Below are positions 1 through 5,960 of a DNA stretch of 7,027 bases, one piece after another. A program made the position numbers and the translations under genes. Position 1 is the stretch's first letter. Each line of letters starts with the position of its first letter. The stretch comes from DATHGT01 sp035317605 (GTDB lineage Bacteria; Methylomirabilota; Methylomirabilia; Rokubacteriales; CSP1-6): contig DATHGT010000139.1 of NCBI GenBank assembly GCA_035317605.1, positions 1 to 7,027 of the forward strand. Direction: 5' to 3'. The notes beneath the pieces are model-generated. The model was not told the DNA's origin. It saw only the letters and a program-made list of their open reading frames with translations, and did not search any database.

Positions 1-2717
1 AGCGTGTCGATGGCGGCTCGGAGATCGCCGCTCTGCACGTAGAGGGAACCGAGCACGACATGGCCGTGCGCCGATTTTGGCTCACTCGTCACCACTTCCT
101 TCGCGCGGGCGATGCCTTCCTGCACCCGACCCACGTCACCGTAGAGAGCAGCCAGACGCAGTTTGACGGCTGTCTGTCCGGGATTCTTCCGGTAGACCGC
201 TTCCACGTGCTGAATCGCGCGCTCGCGATTCCCCTTCGATTCGTAATAGTTGGCGAGAAGCAGGTTCGCCGGGGTGTCGGCCGGATCAACGCGCAGGACC
301 GTCTGCAGATGGCTCACGGCGTCGTCATATTTCTTCTGTTCGATGCGGATCACCGCCATCGAGCGATTCGCCGTCGGGGACAGGGGCGTAGCTTCGAGGA
401 CCCGCTTGAACTCCGCCTCGGCCTCGGCGCGCTGGCCTTTGGCCAGGTACGCTTCACCGAGCTGTTCGCGGCGCGCGGTGTTCGTCGGATCGGCGGTCAG
501 TTTCGCCTTCAGCTCCTCGATGAACGCCGAGAGTAGCTGGGGATCCGGCTTCCCACCCGACAGGGTGGCGAGCTCGGCCCGGACCTGCTTGGCGTCCGGG
601 GCGAGCTCGACGGCCCGCTGGTATTCTCGCTTCGCGCCTTCGATGTCTCCGCGGGCGCGCAACGCGCGCCCGAGCTGGTAGTGCCCCTCGGCGAGCTGGG
701 GGTTGAGGCGCGTCACCGCCTCGAACTGCGTGATCGCGCCCGCCAGATCGTTCTTACTGAGCTGAGCGAGTCCCGTCAGCAACCTGGCCGGAACGGAGTT
801 CGGATCGTCCTTCAACAGGGCCGCCAGCCGCGTGATGGCGTCGTCGAATCTGCCGGATCGGATGTAGACGTTGGCGAGCATCAGCGTCGGTGCCGTCGTC
901 TCGGAGCTGCTTCGGACGGCGGCTTCAAGCACCGGGATCGCCTGGTCGTAGCGGAACTCGCGCGCATGGAGCTCCGCGAGCATGAGGGCCGCCGCGACGT
1001 TTCCCGGTTGATCCTTCAGGATGCGCTGAAGATGTGGCACGGCCTCCGCCGGCTTGCGGTTGGCGACCGCAAGTCTGGCCGTGGTCAGCCGCGCCGGCAC
1101 GAATCTTTCGTCGAGCCGCAGCGCCTCACCGAGCGCCTTCTCCGCCGCGGGTGTGTCGTTCTTGAGGACGTAGAGCCGGCCGAGCAACTCGTGGGCGGCC
1201 GGATTCTTCGGGTCGGTGGCCGCCGCGGCCTTGGCGGCGGCGATGGCTTCGTCGACACGCTTTTGCTGAACCAGCGTCGTCACCTTGGCCGTGACCGCCG
1301 CGAACTCACGGGGATTCTGCGTGATGGCGGTTTCGTATTCTCTGAGCGCGTCCTCGGGCTTTTTCTCGAGGTTATATACGTTGCCGAGCGCGACGCGGCC
1401 CGGAGTGAACTTCGGGTCGACCTCGATGGCCTTTGCGAACGCCTCGTGCCCCGCTCGCAGGTCGCCCTTCGTCGCGTACGCGTTACCGATCAAGATGTAG
1501 GGACGGGCGTCTTGGGGCGCCAGCGCCAGGGCCGCTCGCGCCGCCCTGATGGCCTCATCCGTGGCGCCGAGGGCGAGATGGGCGCGCCCGACCAGGAGAT
1601 GATAGTCGGGGATCTTCTCCAGTGGCTTGGCGAGCCTGTTCAACTCGGCGAGCGCTTCGCGCGGCTGTCTCGCCTCGAGCAAGCCGCGGCTGAGTCCCAA
1701 GTGAACGAACGCGTTGCCGGGCGCCTTCTGGGCGGCCACGCGGAACTCGACGAGCGCCTCGTCCGGACGATTGAGGCCGAGCAGCGCGTGGCCGAGCCAG
1801 TACCGGGCGGCCGCCAGGTCAGGCAGAATCTGCTTGAGCGCGGTCAACGCGATCACCGCCTCGCGGAACTTGCCGGTCTGGACTTGCAGCTGGCCGGCGA
1901 CGAGGGCCACGCGGGGCGTCCAGTTCTGGCGCGGCAGCGAGTCCAGCTCCTTCAGCGCCTCTTCGAACTTCCCGCTCGCGGAGTCGAGCGCGCTCAGGGC
2001 GAGGCGCGCCGAGGCGTTCGTCGGGTCGGCGGTTTTCGCCTCGTCGAGAAGGCGGCGGGCCTCCTCGGGACGGTTCTGGCGTCGCAGCACCTCCCCCAAA
2101 CTGACGAGCGCCGTCGCGTACTTCGGATTCTGCGCCAGCGCGGTGCGGTAGGTTTGCTCGGCCTCACCGAACCGCTCGAGCCCGCTCAAGATGTCGCCGC
2201 GGATGGTCTCGAACTCGGGCGGTGGCGGCCCGCCGGCCCTCGCCTTGTCGATCGCGGCCAGCGCCTCCTGGCGCTGGCCTTTGGCGTTGAGGGCGGCGGC
2301 CTGGAAATACAGCGCCCATGCGTTGGCGGGATCCTTCTCCAGGATCGTCACCGCCTCACGGAGGGCGTCGTCCCAGGCCTCGAGCCTGACGTAGGTGCGA
2401 CCGAGATCGATGTGGGCTTCGGGGTTGTCGGGCTGGAGCTCGACGGCCCGGCGCAGTTCCCGCATGGCGTCGAGGTGCCACGCCTTGGCCGCGTACGCCC
2501 GACCGATGAGGTGCGCGGCGGGAACGAACTTTGGATCGATCTGAAGGGCGTTCTTCAGCTCGATGATCGCTTCGTTGTACTGGTTCTTGGCATAGTAGTC
2601 CTTCGCTTTGTCGAGATGCCGCTGCTTGGCAATCGCCGGGTCCTTCGTGCATGCACCGAGGAACAAGAACAGTCCGCACACGGCGGCGAGAGCTCGGAAT
2701 TGCCAGTGGACCTTCAT
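1..2717 (-). CDS. prsT: TPR-repeat lipoprotein, PEP-CTERM system PrsT-like (3' end beyond window)
   Basis: The minus strand is open from the start at 2717 to the left edge, giving about 905 residues with no stop, so the C-terminus is missing. Residues 1-23 form a lipoprotein signal: basic K2 and R8, a hydrophobic stretch, then the lipobox LGAC with the lipidated cysteine at 23. The rest is almost entirely tetratricopeptide repeats. I count about 25 units of roughly 34 residues, recognisable by A/G at helix turns and the recurring DP.N or NP.. linker. One irregular break lies near SGGKPDPQLL. Proteins of this size with a lipobox and wall-to-wall TPRs fit the PEP-CTERM-system TPR lipoprotein family (PrsT, TIGR02917), which co-occurs with the PrsK/PrsR two-component pair; a PrsR-type gene lies at 5961-7027. 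The role is probably protein-protein scaffolding in the envelope for polysaccharide export or surface-protein display. An in-frame ATG at 2738 is an alternative start. I prefer 2717 because it gives a normal-length signal peptide, although GGGAGG sits about 13 bases upstream, which is long. TPR assignment is near certain; the family name is inferred. Confidence 0.85.
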   Translation of the reverse strand, partial: MKVHWQFRALAAVCGLFLFLGACTKDPAIAKQRHLDKAKDYYAKNQYNEAIIELKNALQIDPKFVPAAHLIGRAYAAKAWHLDAMRELRRAVELQPDNPEAHIDLGRTYVRLEAWDDALREAVTILEKDPANAWALYFQAAALNAKGQRQEALAAIDKARAGGPPPPEFETIRGDILSGLERFGEAEQTYRTALAQNPKYATALVSLGEVLRRQNRPEEARRLLDEAKTADPTNASARLALSALDSASGKFEEALKELDSLPRQNWTPRVALVAGQLQVQTGKFREAVIALTALKQILPDLAAARYWLGHALLGLNRPDEALVEFRVAAQKAPGNAFVHLGLSRGLLEARQPREALAELNRLAKPLEKIPDYHLLVGRAHLALGATDEAIRAARAALALAPQDARPYILIGNAYATKGDLRAGHEAFAKAIEVDPKFTPGRVALGNVYNLEKKPEDALREYETAITQNPREFAAVTAKVTTLVQQKRVDEAIAAAKAAAATDPKNPAAHELLGRLYVLKNDTPAAEKALGEALRLDERFVPARLTTARLAVANRKPAEAVPHLQRILKDQPGNVAAALMLAELHAREFRYDQAIPVLEAAVRSSSETTAPTLMLANVYIRSGRFDDAITRLAALLKDDPNSVPARLLTGLAQLSKNDLAGAITQFEAVTRLNPQLAEGHYQLGRALRARGDIEGAKREYQRAVELAPDAKQVRAELATLSGGKPDPQLLSAFIEELKAKLTADPTNTARREQLGEAYLAKGQRAEAEAEFKRVLEATPLSPTANRSMAVIRIEQKKYDDAVSHLQTVLRVDPADTPANLLLANYYESKGNRERAIQHVEAVYRKNPGQTAVKLRLAALYGDVGRVQEGIARAKEVVTSEPKSAHGHVVLGSLYVQSGDLRAAIDT

Positions 2718-2764
2718 AGCGTCTGCGAATCCTCCCATTTCTTCTCACGTGCCGAGTAGTGACG

Positions 2765-3724
2765 TCAAGTCGTGCGGAAATACGCGACCGTTTGAGCGAA
2801 TCCTTCATCGAAGCCCACGCGGGGGACGTACCCGAGCAGCCGCCGGCTCTTCGACACGTCGGCTTGGCTATACAGGATGTCCCCTGCCCGGGGCGGCGCG
2901 TGGTGGCGCGCGACAGGATGGCCGAGAATCGTCTCCAAGCGGGTGAGGACTTCCAGGAGGCTGATGCTGCTGCCGTAGCCGACGTTGAACACCTCTCCAC
3001 CGACGGCGGGAACGCGCGCCGCGAGCAGATTGGCGTCCACGACGTTGTCGACGTAGGTGAAGTCGCGCGACTGGCATCCGTCTCCATGGACTTCTACCGG
3101 CTCACCGGCGAGGCCCCACCGGATGAATTTGGGGATCACGGCGGCGTATTCGGACGCTGGATCCTGCCGGGGCCCGAATACGTTGAAGTAGCGGAGGCCG
3201 ACGACCTCCAGCCCGTAGAGTCGATGCCACACGTGGGCATACTCCTCCGTCACCGTCTTGGTGACGGCATACGGGGAGATGGGATCACGCCGATGAGTCT
3301 CGAGCTTCAGAGGCTCCGCGCTCTCGCCGTACACGGATGAGGACGAAGCGTACACGACGCGGCGGACCCCGCCCCGACGAGCCGCCTCGAACACGTGCTG
3401 GGTCCCGATCACGTTGTTGTCATTGGCGCCCAGGGGATTCGCGATCGAACGCGGAACCGATCCCATCGCCGCCTGATGGAAGATGGCGCTGACGCCCGTG
3501 GCCGCTCGCTCCACCGTGGCGAACTCGCGGACATCGCCGCGAATGATCTCGAGGCGCGAAGGGAACGTGGCGGCGAACGGCAGGTTCGCCAGCGATCCCG
3601 CGGTGAAGTTGTCGAGCACGCGCACGTGTGCGCCTTCGGAGAGCAGGCGCGAGGTCAGGTGCGATCCGATGAAACCGGCACCGCCCGTGATCAAGAAGGT
3701 GTCGGTCAAGACGTCAAGCCGCAC
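2765..3724 (-). CDS. UDP-N-acetylglucosamine 4-epimerase-like extended SDR (WbpP/TviC type)
   Basis: This 319-residue cytoplasmic extended short-chain dehydrogenase/reductase shows the N-terminal NAD-binding motif TGGAGFIG at 13-20, a downstream GDVR at 63-66, the serine cluster SSSSVYG at 127-133, the catalytic pair Y152 and K156 (PYAVTK), and RYFNVFGPRQDP at 178-189. The stretch GSVPRSI near 88-94 and the AAVIPK segment near 194 resemble WbpP-type enzymes. Those interconvert UDP-GlcNAc and UDP-GalNAc, or the corresponding uronic acids, for surface polysaccharides. Plain GalE activity or a related sugar epimerase cannot be excluded. The length matches the family. The start is GTG at 3724, since an in-frame stop lies just upstream. 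No Shine-Dalgarno sequence is visible there, so TTG at 3709 is possible. The gene ends 47 bases before the TPR lipoprotein start on the same strand, suggesting co-transcription. A small ORF with a strong ribosome binding site overlaps its start and could couple translation. Confidence 0.92.
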   Translation of the reverse strand: MRLDVLTDTFLITGGAGFIGSHLTSRLLSEGAHVRVLDNFTAGSLANLPFAATFPSRLEIIRGDVREFATVERAATGVSAIFHQAAMGSVPRSIANPLGANDNNVIGTQHVFEAARRGGVRRVVYASSSSVYGESAEPLKLETHRRDPISPYAVTKTVTEEYAHVWHRLYGLEVVGLRYFNVFGPRQDPASEYAAVIPKFIRWGLAGEPVEVHGDGCQSRDFTYVDNVVDANLLAARVPAVGGEVFNVGYGSSISLLEVLTRLETILGHPVARHHAPPRAGDILYSQADVSKSRRLLGYVPRVGFDEGFAQTVAYFRTT

Positions 3725-3773
3725 GCGCGGCCATCACGCGAGCCGCCGTCTTCGAGCCATCACGATTCGTCAT
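3714..3773 (-). CDS. possible 19-codon leader ORF overlapping the epimerase start
   Basis: An ATG at 3773 opens 19 codons (MTNRDGSKTAARVMAARAA) ending in TGA at 3714-3716, overlapping the epimerase GTG by 11 bases in another frame. GAGGTGA lies 9 bases upstream (complement of 3783-3789), the only good Shine-Dalgarno sequence before the epimerase. This arrangement fits translational coupling. The peptide resembles nothing I recognise. It could instead be the epimerase's real N-terminus if the sequence carries a one-base error here, or simply chance. Confidence 0.3.
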   Translation of the reverse strand: MTNRDGSKTAARVMAARAA

Positions 3774-3782
3774 GCTGACATA

Positions 3783-3789
3783 TCACCTC
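3783..3789 (-). promoter_or_regulatory. Shine-Dalgarno-like GAGGTGA for the leader ORF / epimerase transcript
   Basis: On the minus strand GAGGTGA stands 9 bases before the ATG at 3773. The epimerase GTG at 3724 has no comparable site, so ribosomes may enter here and reinitiate at the overlapping epimerase start. Confidence 0.35.
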
Positions 3790-3825
3790 GCATCTTGGCC
3801 AACCCGAGCGGCTTGCCCCACGGCT

Positions 3826-3840
3826 GCCACCCGGCGTGGC
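3826..3840. promoter_or_regulatory. palindrome GCCAC-N5-GTGGC, candidate activator site 1
   Basis: Perfect 5-base arms are separated by CCGGC. The centre lies about 108 bases upstream of the start site predicted for the sigma-54 promoter at 3916-3929, a usual distance for enhancer-binding activators. The same half-sites recur at 3847-3857. The identity of the binding protein is not shown by the sequence; the PrsR-type regulator in this window is the natural candidate. Confidence 0.4.
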
Positions 3841-3845
3841 CCAGG

Positions 3846-3858
3846 TGCCACGGTGGCA
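3846..3858. promoter_or_regulatory. palindrome TGCCAC-G-GTGGCA, candidate activator site 2
   Basis: This perfect 6-base-arm palindrome has a single central base and is centred at about -89 to the predicted sigma-54 start. It shares the GCCAC/GTGGC half-sites with 3826-3840, and the two GCCAC copies begin 21 bases apart, two helical turns. Tandem sites on one DNA face are typical for oligomeric enhancer-binding proteins. The short arms in G+C-rich DNA leave room for chance. Confidence 0.4.
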
Positions 3859-3891
3859 GTGTACCGTACGGCGCGTCCATCCCCTAAGTTC

Positions 3892-3911
3892 TTGATTCTG
3901 TGTCGAATCAA
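3892..3911. promoter_or_regulatory. inverted repeat TTGATTC-N6-GAATCAA, candidate operator
   Basis: Perfect 7-base arms with a TGTGTC spacer are centred near -40 to the predicted start site, four bases upstream of the -24 GG. It is A+T-richer than its surroundings. The position is too close for a usual sigma-54 enhancer site, so a repressor, an accessory regulator, or a protein serving the divergent epimerase promoter is more plausible. No protein can be named. Confidence 0.4.
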
Positions 3912-3914
3912 TTG

Positions 3915-3930
3915 AGGCACGACGATTGCT
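3915..3930 (+). promoter_or_regulatory. sigma-54 (-24/-12) promoter
   Basis: The sequence AGGCACGACGATTGCT has the invariant GG (3916-3917) and GC (3928-3929) ten bases apart and matches the TGGCACG-N4-TTGC consensus at all but the first base. The predicted transcription start is near 3941. That places it about six bases before the first paired strand of the riboswitch, so promoter and aptamer support each other. Activation would need an AAA+ enhancer-binding protein, and one with an intact GAFTGA loop is encoded at 5961-7027. Confidence 0.75.
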
Positions 3931-3946
3931 TTAGCGCGGCCGGGAG

Positions 3947-4033
3947 GCCCTTCCGAGAAGGGCAAAACCACCGTGAGGTGGTGACGCAAAGCCACGGGTC
4001 AGGCGACTGACAGCCGGGTTACCGAAGAAGGGC
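3947..4033 (+). promoter_or_regulatory. cyclic-di-GMP-I (GEMM-I) riboswitch aptamer
   Basis: The core closely follows the Vc2 type. GGC (3961-3963) pairs with GCC (3991-3993). AAA (3964-3966) faces GACGCAAA (3983-3990). ACCACC/GGTGGT is a six-base-pair stem closed by the GNRA tetraloop GTGA (3973-3976). A second hairpin, GTCAG-GCGA-CTGAC (3998-4011), is followed by AGCCGGGTTACCGA (4012-4025), equivalent to the conserved 3' part. The outer stem can be GCCCTTC (3947-3953) with GAAGGGC (4027-4033). The family binds the second messenger cyclic-di-GMP and often controls motility, surface-adhesion and matrix genes. It lies 91 bases upstream of the exported Ig-domain protein on the same strand. The second hairpin is shorter than in Vc2, so the tetraloop-receptor contact may differ. 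Identification is strong on motif grounds; the direction of control (on or off) is not visible. Confidence 0.92.
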
Positions 4034-4118
4034 TGGTACCACGAAGCCCTCCTACAGCTCGAGGAGGTCTCCCACAAGACTCGAGGAGGCTCGAGAGCCT
4101 CCCGGGATAAAGGGGAGG
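4029..4118 (+). promoter_or_regulatory. riboswitch expression platform: alternating hairpins ending on the Shine-Dalgarno
   Basis: Several perfect pairings overlap and exclude each other. AGGGCT (4029-4034), which holds most of the outer aptamer stem's 3' strand, can pair with AGCCCT (4045-4050). CCTCCT (4048-4053) can pair with AGGAGG (4062-4067). GGAGGCT (4085-4091) can pair with AGCCTCC (4096-4102) around a CGAG loop. CCTCCC (4098-4103) can instead pair with GGGAGG (4113-4118), masking the ribosome binding site. The 10-base CTCGAGGAGG occurs twice (4058-4067 and 4080-4089). No U-tract follows the hairpins, so control of translation is likelier than intrinsic termination. Confidence 0.6.
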
Positions 4119-4119
4119 G
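4111..4119 (+). promoter_or_regulatory. Shine-Dalgarno AGGGGAGGG for the exported Ig-domain protein
   Basis: GGGGAGG ends six bases before the ATG at 4125 and fixes that start. It can be sequestered by CCTCCC at 4098-4103. Confidence 0.8.
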
Positions 4120-4124
4120 CGCTT

Positions 4125-5900
4125 ATGAAAGCGCAGGGCTACCGCACGTCCGATGTCATCGCCACAATCAAACGCTTGTCCGCGGTTGCAGCCCGGGGCA
4201 GAGGCCGACCGATCATCGTTCTTGGCCTCGTGGGTGTACTGCTCTTACTCGGTCCATGGAGCGTTCGCTCCACCGAAGGCCAAACAACGCCTATACCCCA
4301 ACTGGCGCTGTGGGAGTCGCAGATGGTCTCCTACGGGCGGAGTCACTGCAACGCGCTGATGCAGCCCGGCCAGACGGCCGACCAGCTACTCGGCTCGACG
4401 TACTACGACCTCACGCGCGTGATGTATCAAATCGCGGACTATACCGGACAGTCGTCGTGGAACGATTGCGCGAGAGCTGGTCGCGTTGTCTACGGCAACG
4501 GATACGTGCTTCCAAACAATGGTGGGGTCCCCGGTTACTGGAACTTCTCGACGGGCCTCCGGATGGACTTCGAGCGCACGGCGACCGCAGATTCGCGGTC
4601 GGCTGCGCTCTTGCTCTCGACGAACGCGGCCTATTCGTCAGACTTAGCGCCCCTGGACTGGACCGCGAGCTACAACCGCAGTCGAGAGGTGGCCTACACG
4701 ATTCTGGCCTACATCAACGCCGAGGCACTCGGCGCCGCTCCGCGCGCGCGACGCATCGATCTCGTCAACCAGGCCTACGGCCACCTGAACCAGTGGTTCG
4801 TCACCTTCGACTGGGTGGGGACCACGGACCAGATGTCCGCATTCATGGTCGGCCTGACGGCGCACGCGCTCATCCGGGACTGGTGGCAGACGCAAGACCC
4901 GCGATTAATCCCGGCCCTGCGCCTCGGAGCCGATTGGCTCTGGGCGCACGCGTGGGATGCCGGGTCGCAGTCGATGTTCTATCAGGTTAACCCCAGCGAC
5001 ACCACCGAGCTGGTGAATGGACAGTTCAATCCGGCGCCGGACCTGAACCTGCTCATCGCGCCGATGTACGCTTTCCTCTACGCGCAGACCGGCGAGACGA
5101 AGTATCGCGATCGGGGTGATGCCCTCTTCACCGGCGGGGTAACCTCCGCCTTTCTCACCGGCGCCAAGCAGTTCAACCAGAACTACTGGTGGAGTTTCGA
5201 CTACGTTCATTGGCGCACTGCCGGCGGAACGCTTTACGCGCCCTCCCTGAGTGTCAGCGTTACCGCGCCGACCTCGGGGATGAACATCCAGGGAACCGTC
5301 GCCGTGGCGGCGGCGGCTTCAACGACGGCGACTCGCGTCGACTTGCGGCTTAACGGGTCGCTGGTGGCGACTTACTCCGGCTCGGTCTCGAACTATTCGT
5401 GGAACACGAAAACCGTTCCGAATGGAACACATCGGTGGGTCGCCCGCGCCTATAATTCAACGGGGACTATCGTCGACTCGCCCCCGGTGGACGTGGTCGT
5501 GAACAACTCCGACCTAGTCCCGCCAGTGGTCGAGCTGGACAAGATGGCGGTCACGGTTCTGCGAAAGGCCATGGTCTCGATCAGCGCGACCGCTTCGGAC
5601 AACGTCGGCGTGGTGAAGGTTGAGTTCTATGTGAACGGGGCGTTGTTGTGTTCGGATACGGCGAGCCCCTACACGTGTTCGTGGAAAGTCCCGGCTGCGA
5701 CGGTCAAGTCGTATGTTCTGCAAGCCAAAGCGTTTGATGCAGCCGGCAACGTTGGCCTGTCGGCACCCGTCGGGGTGAGTGTACGCGGTGCGGCGCTCAA
5801 GGTGGACGAACTCGACAGGCACGACGACTCCGACGGAGACGAATCCGAAGCGACGGTGGTTGCACTTCCAGTCCGTCGCCTCTACGAAGCCGAGCGGTAG
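4125..5900 (+). CDS. exported protein: hydrolase-like alpha-helical domain plus two Ig-like domains
   Basis: This 591-residue protein begins with a basic region (residues 1-28) and a hydrophobic segment (about 29-44), a long signal peptide or membrane anchor with possible cleavage near 48-53. Residues about 55-370 are rich in W, Y, D and helical heptad-like stretches (ADWLWAHAWD, DLNLLIAPMYAFLYAQTG, NYWWSFDYVHWR). This is reminiscent of six-hairpin (alpha/alpha) glycosidase or lyase folds, but I cannot assign a family or catalytic residues. Residues about 373-459 and 465-554 are two bacterial Ig-like domains (Big_7/Big_9-like), with DLRLNG and EFYVNG strands and the ending AFDAAGNVG. Cysteines C75/C115 and C509/C518 could form disulfides. 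The tail is acidic (about 561-576). No PEP-CTERM, LPXTG or other sorting signal is seen. The gene stands alone behind a sigma-54 promoter and a cyclic-di-GMP riboswitch. This suggests a matrix-modifying or adhesive surface protein made under biofilm control. That role is inference. Confidence 0.85.
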   Translation: MKAQGYRTSDVIATIKRLSAVAARGRGRPIIVLGLVGVLLLLGPWSVRSTEGQTTPIPQLALWESQMVSYGRSHCNALMQPGQTADQLLGSTYYDLTRVMYQIADYTGQSSWNDCARAGRVVYGNGYVLPNNGGVPGYWNFSTGLRMDFERTATADSRSAALLLSTNAAYSSDLAPLDWTASYNRSREVAYTILAYINAEALGAAPRARRIDLVNQAYGHLNQWFVTFDWVGTTDQMSAFMVGLTAHALIRDWWQTQDPRLIPALRLGADWLWAHAWDAGSQSMFYQVNPSDTTELVNGQFNPAPDLNLLIAPMYAFLYAQTGETKYRDRGDALFTGGVTSAFLTGAKQFNQNYWWSFDYVHWRTAGGTLYAPSLSVSVTAPTSGMNIQGTVAVAAAASTTATRVDLRLNGSLVATYSGSVSNYSWNTKTVPNGTHRWVARAYNSTGTIVDSPPVDVVVNNSDLVPPVVELDKMAVTVLRKAMVSISATASDNVGVVKVEFYVNGALLCSDTASPYTCSWKVPAATVKSYVLQAKAFDAAGNVGLSAPVGVSVRGAALKVDELDRHDDSDGDESEATVVALPVRRLYEAER

Positions 5901-5903
5901 CGA

Positions 5904-5916
5904 CTTCCTGCGGAAG
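5904..5916. repeat. small hairpin CTTCC-TGC-GGAAG
   Basis: Five perfect base pairs with a three-base loop lie just after the stop of the exported-protein gene and before the larger hairpin at 5923-5952. It may help stop or stabilise the transcript. Confidence 0.3.
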
Positions 5917-5922
5917 GACGTT

Positions 5923-5952
5923 GGGACCCCGGCAGTCGGTCGCCGGGGTCCC
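5923..5952. terminator. bidirectional hairpin between convergent genes
   Basis: GGGACCCCGG (5923-5932) and CCGGGGTCCC (5943-5952) pair perfectly. C5933-G5942 adds an eleventh pair, leaving the loop AGTCGGTC. The hairpin sits in the 60-base gap between two converging stop codons, the expected place for a shared terminator. Neither side has a U-tract, so it may act with another factor or as a 3' stabiliser instead of a classical intrinsic terminator. Confidence 0.6.
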
Positions 5953-5960
5953 GATGACTT

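Noticed and set aside
60..681. Plus-strand open frames at 60-536 and 250-681
   Set aside because: Both are antisense to the same TPR gene, with no motif and no ribosome binding site; treated as shadows.
681..2759. 692-codon open frame on the plus strand
   Set aside because: It lies antisense to the TPR lipoprotein, whose minus-strand translation shows continuous TPR motifs and a lipobox. The plus translation is low-complexity and rich in R, G and L with no recognisable domain, a usual shadow in G+C-rich DNA.
2356..3087. Minus-strand 243-codon open frame spanning the epimerase/TPR junction
   Set aside because: It overlaps both real genes in another frame and its arginine/serine-rich translation has no domain.
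3859..3872. GTACCGTAC-like short palindrome
   Set aside because: It is a four-base arm repeat of the kind common by chance, with no second copy nearby to support a function.
3483..3995. Open frames in the divergent intergenic region, including a minus-strand 70-codon frame at 3783-3995
   Set aside because: They run through the epimerase, the sigma-54 promoter and the riboswitch aptamer, whose conserved RNA motifs explain the sequence better.
4085..4110. Intrinsic terminator at the GGAGGCT/AGCCTCC hairpin
   Set aside because: The stem is good but is followed by CGGGATAAAG with no U-tract, so I read it as part of a translational switch.
4256..4990. 244-codon plus-strand frame inside the exported-protein gene
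   Set aside because: It is an out-of-frame shadow. The 591-codon frame has the Shine-Dalgarno, signal sequence and Ig domains.
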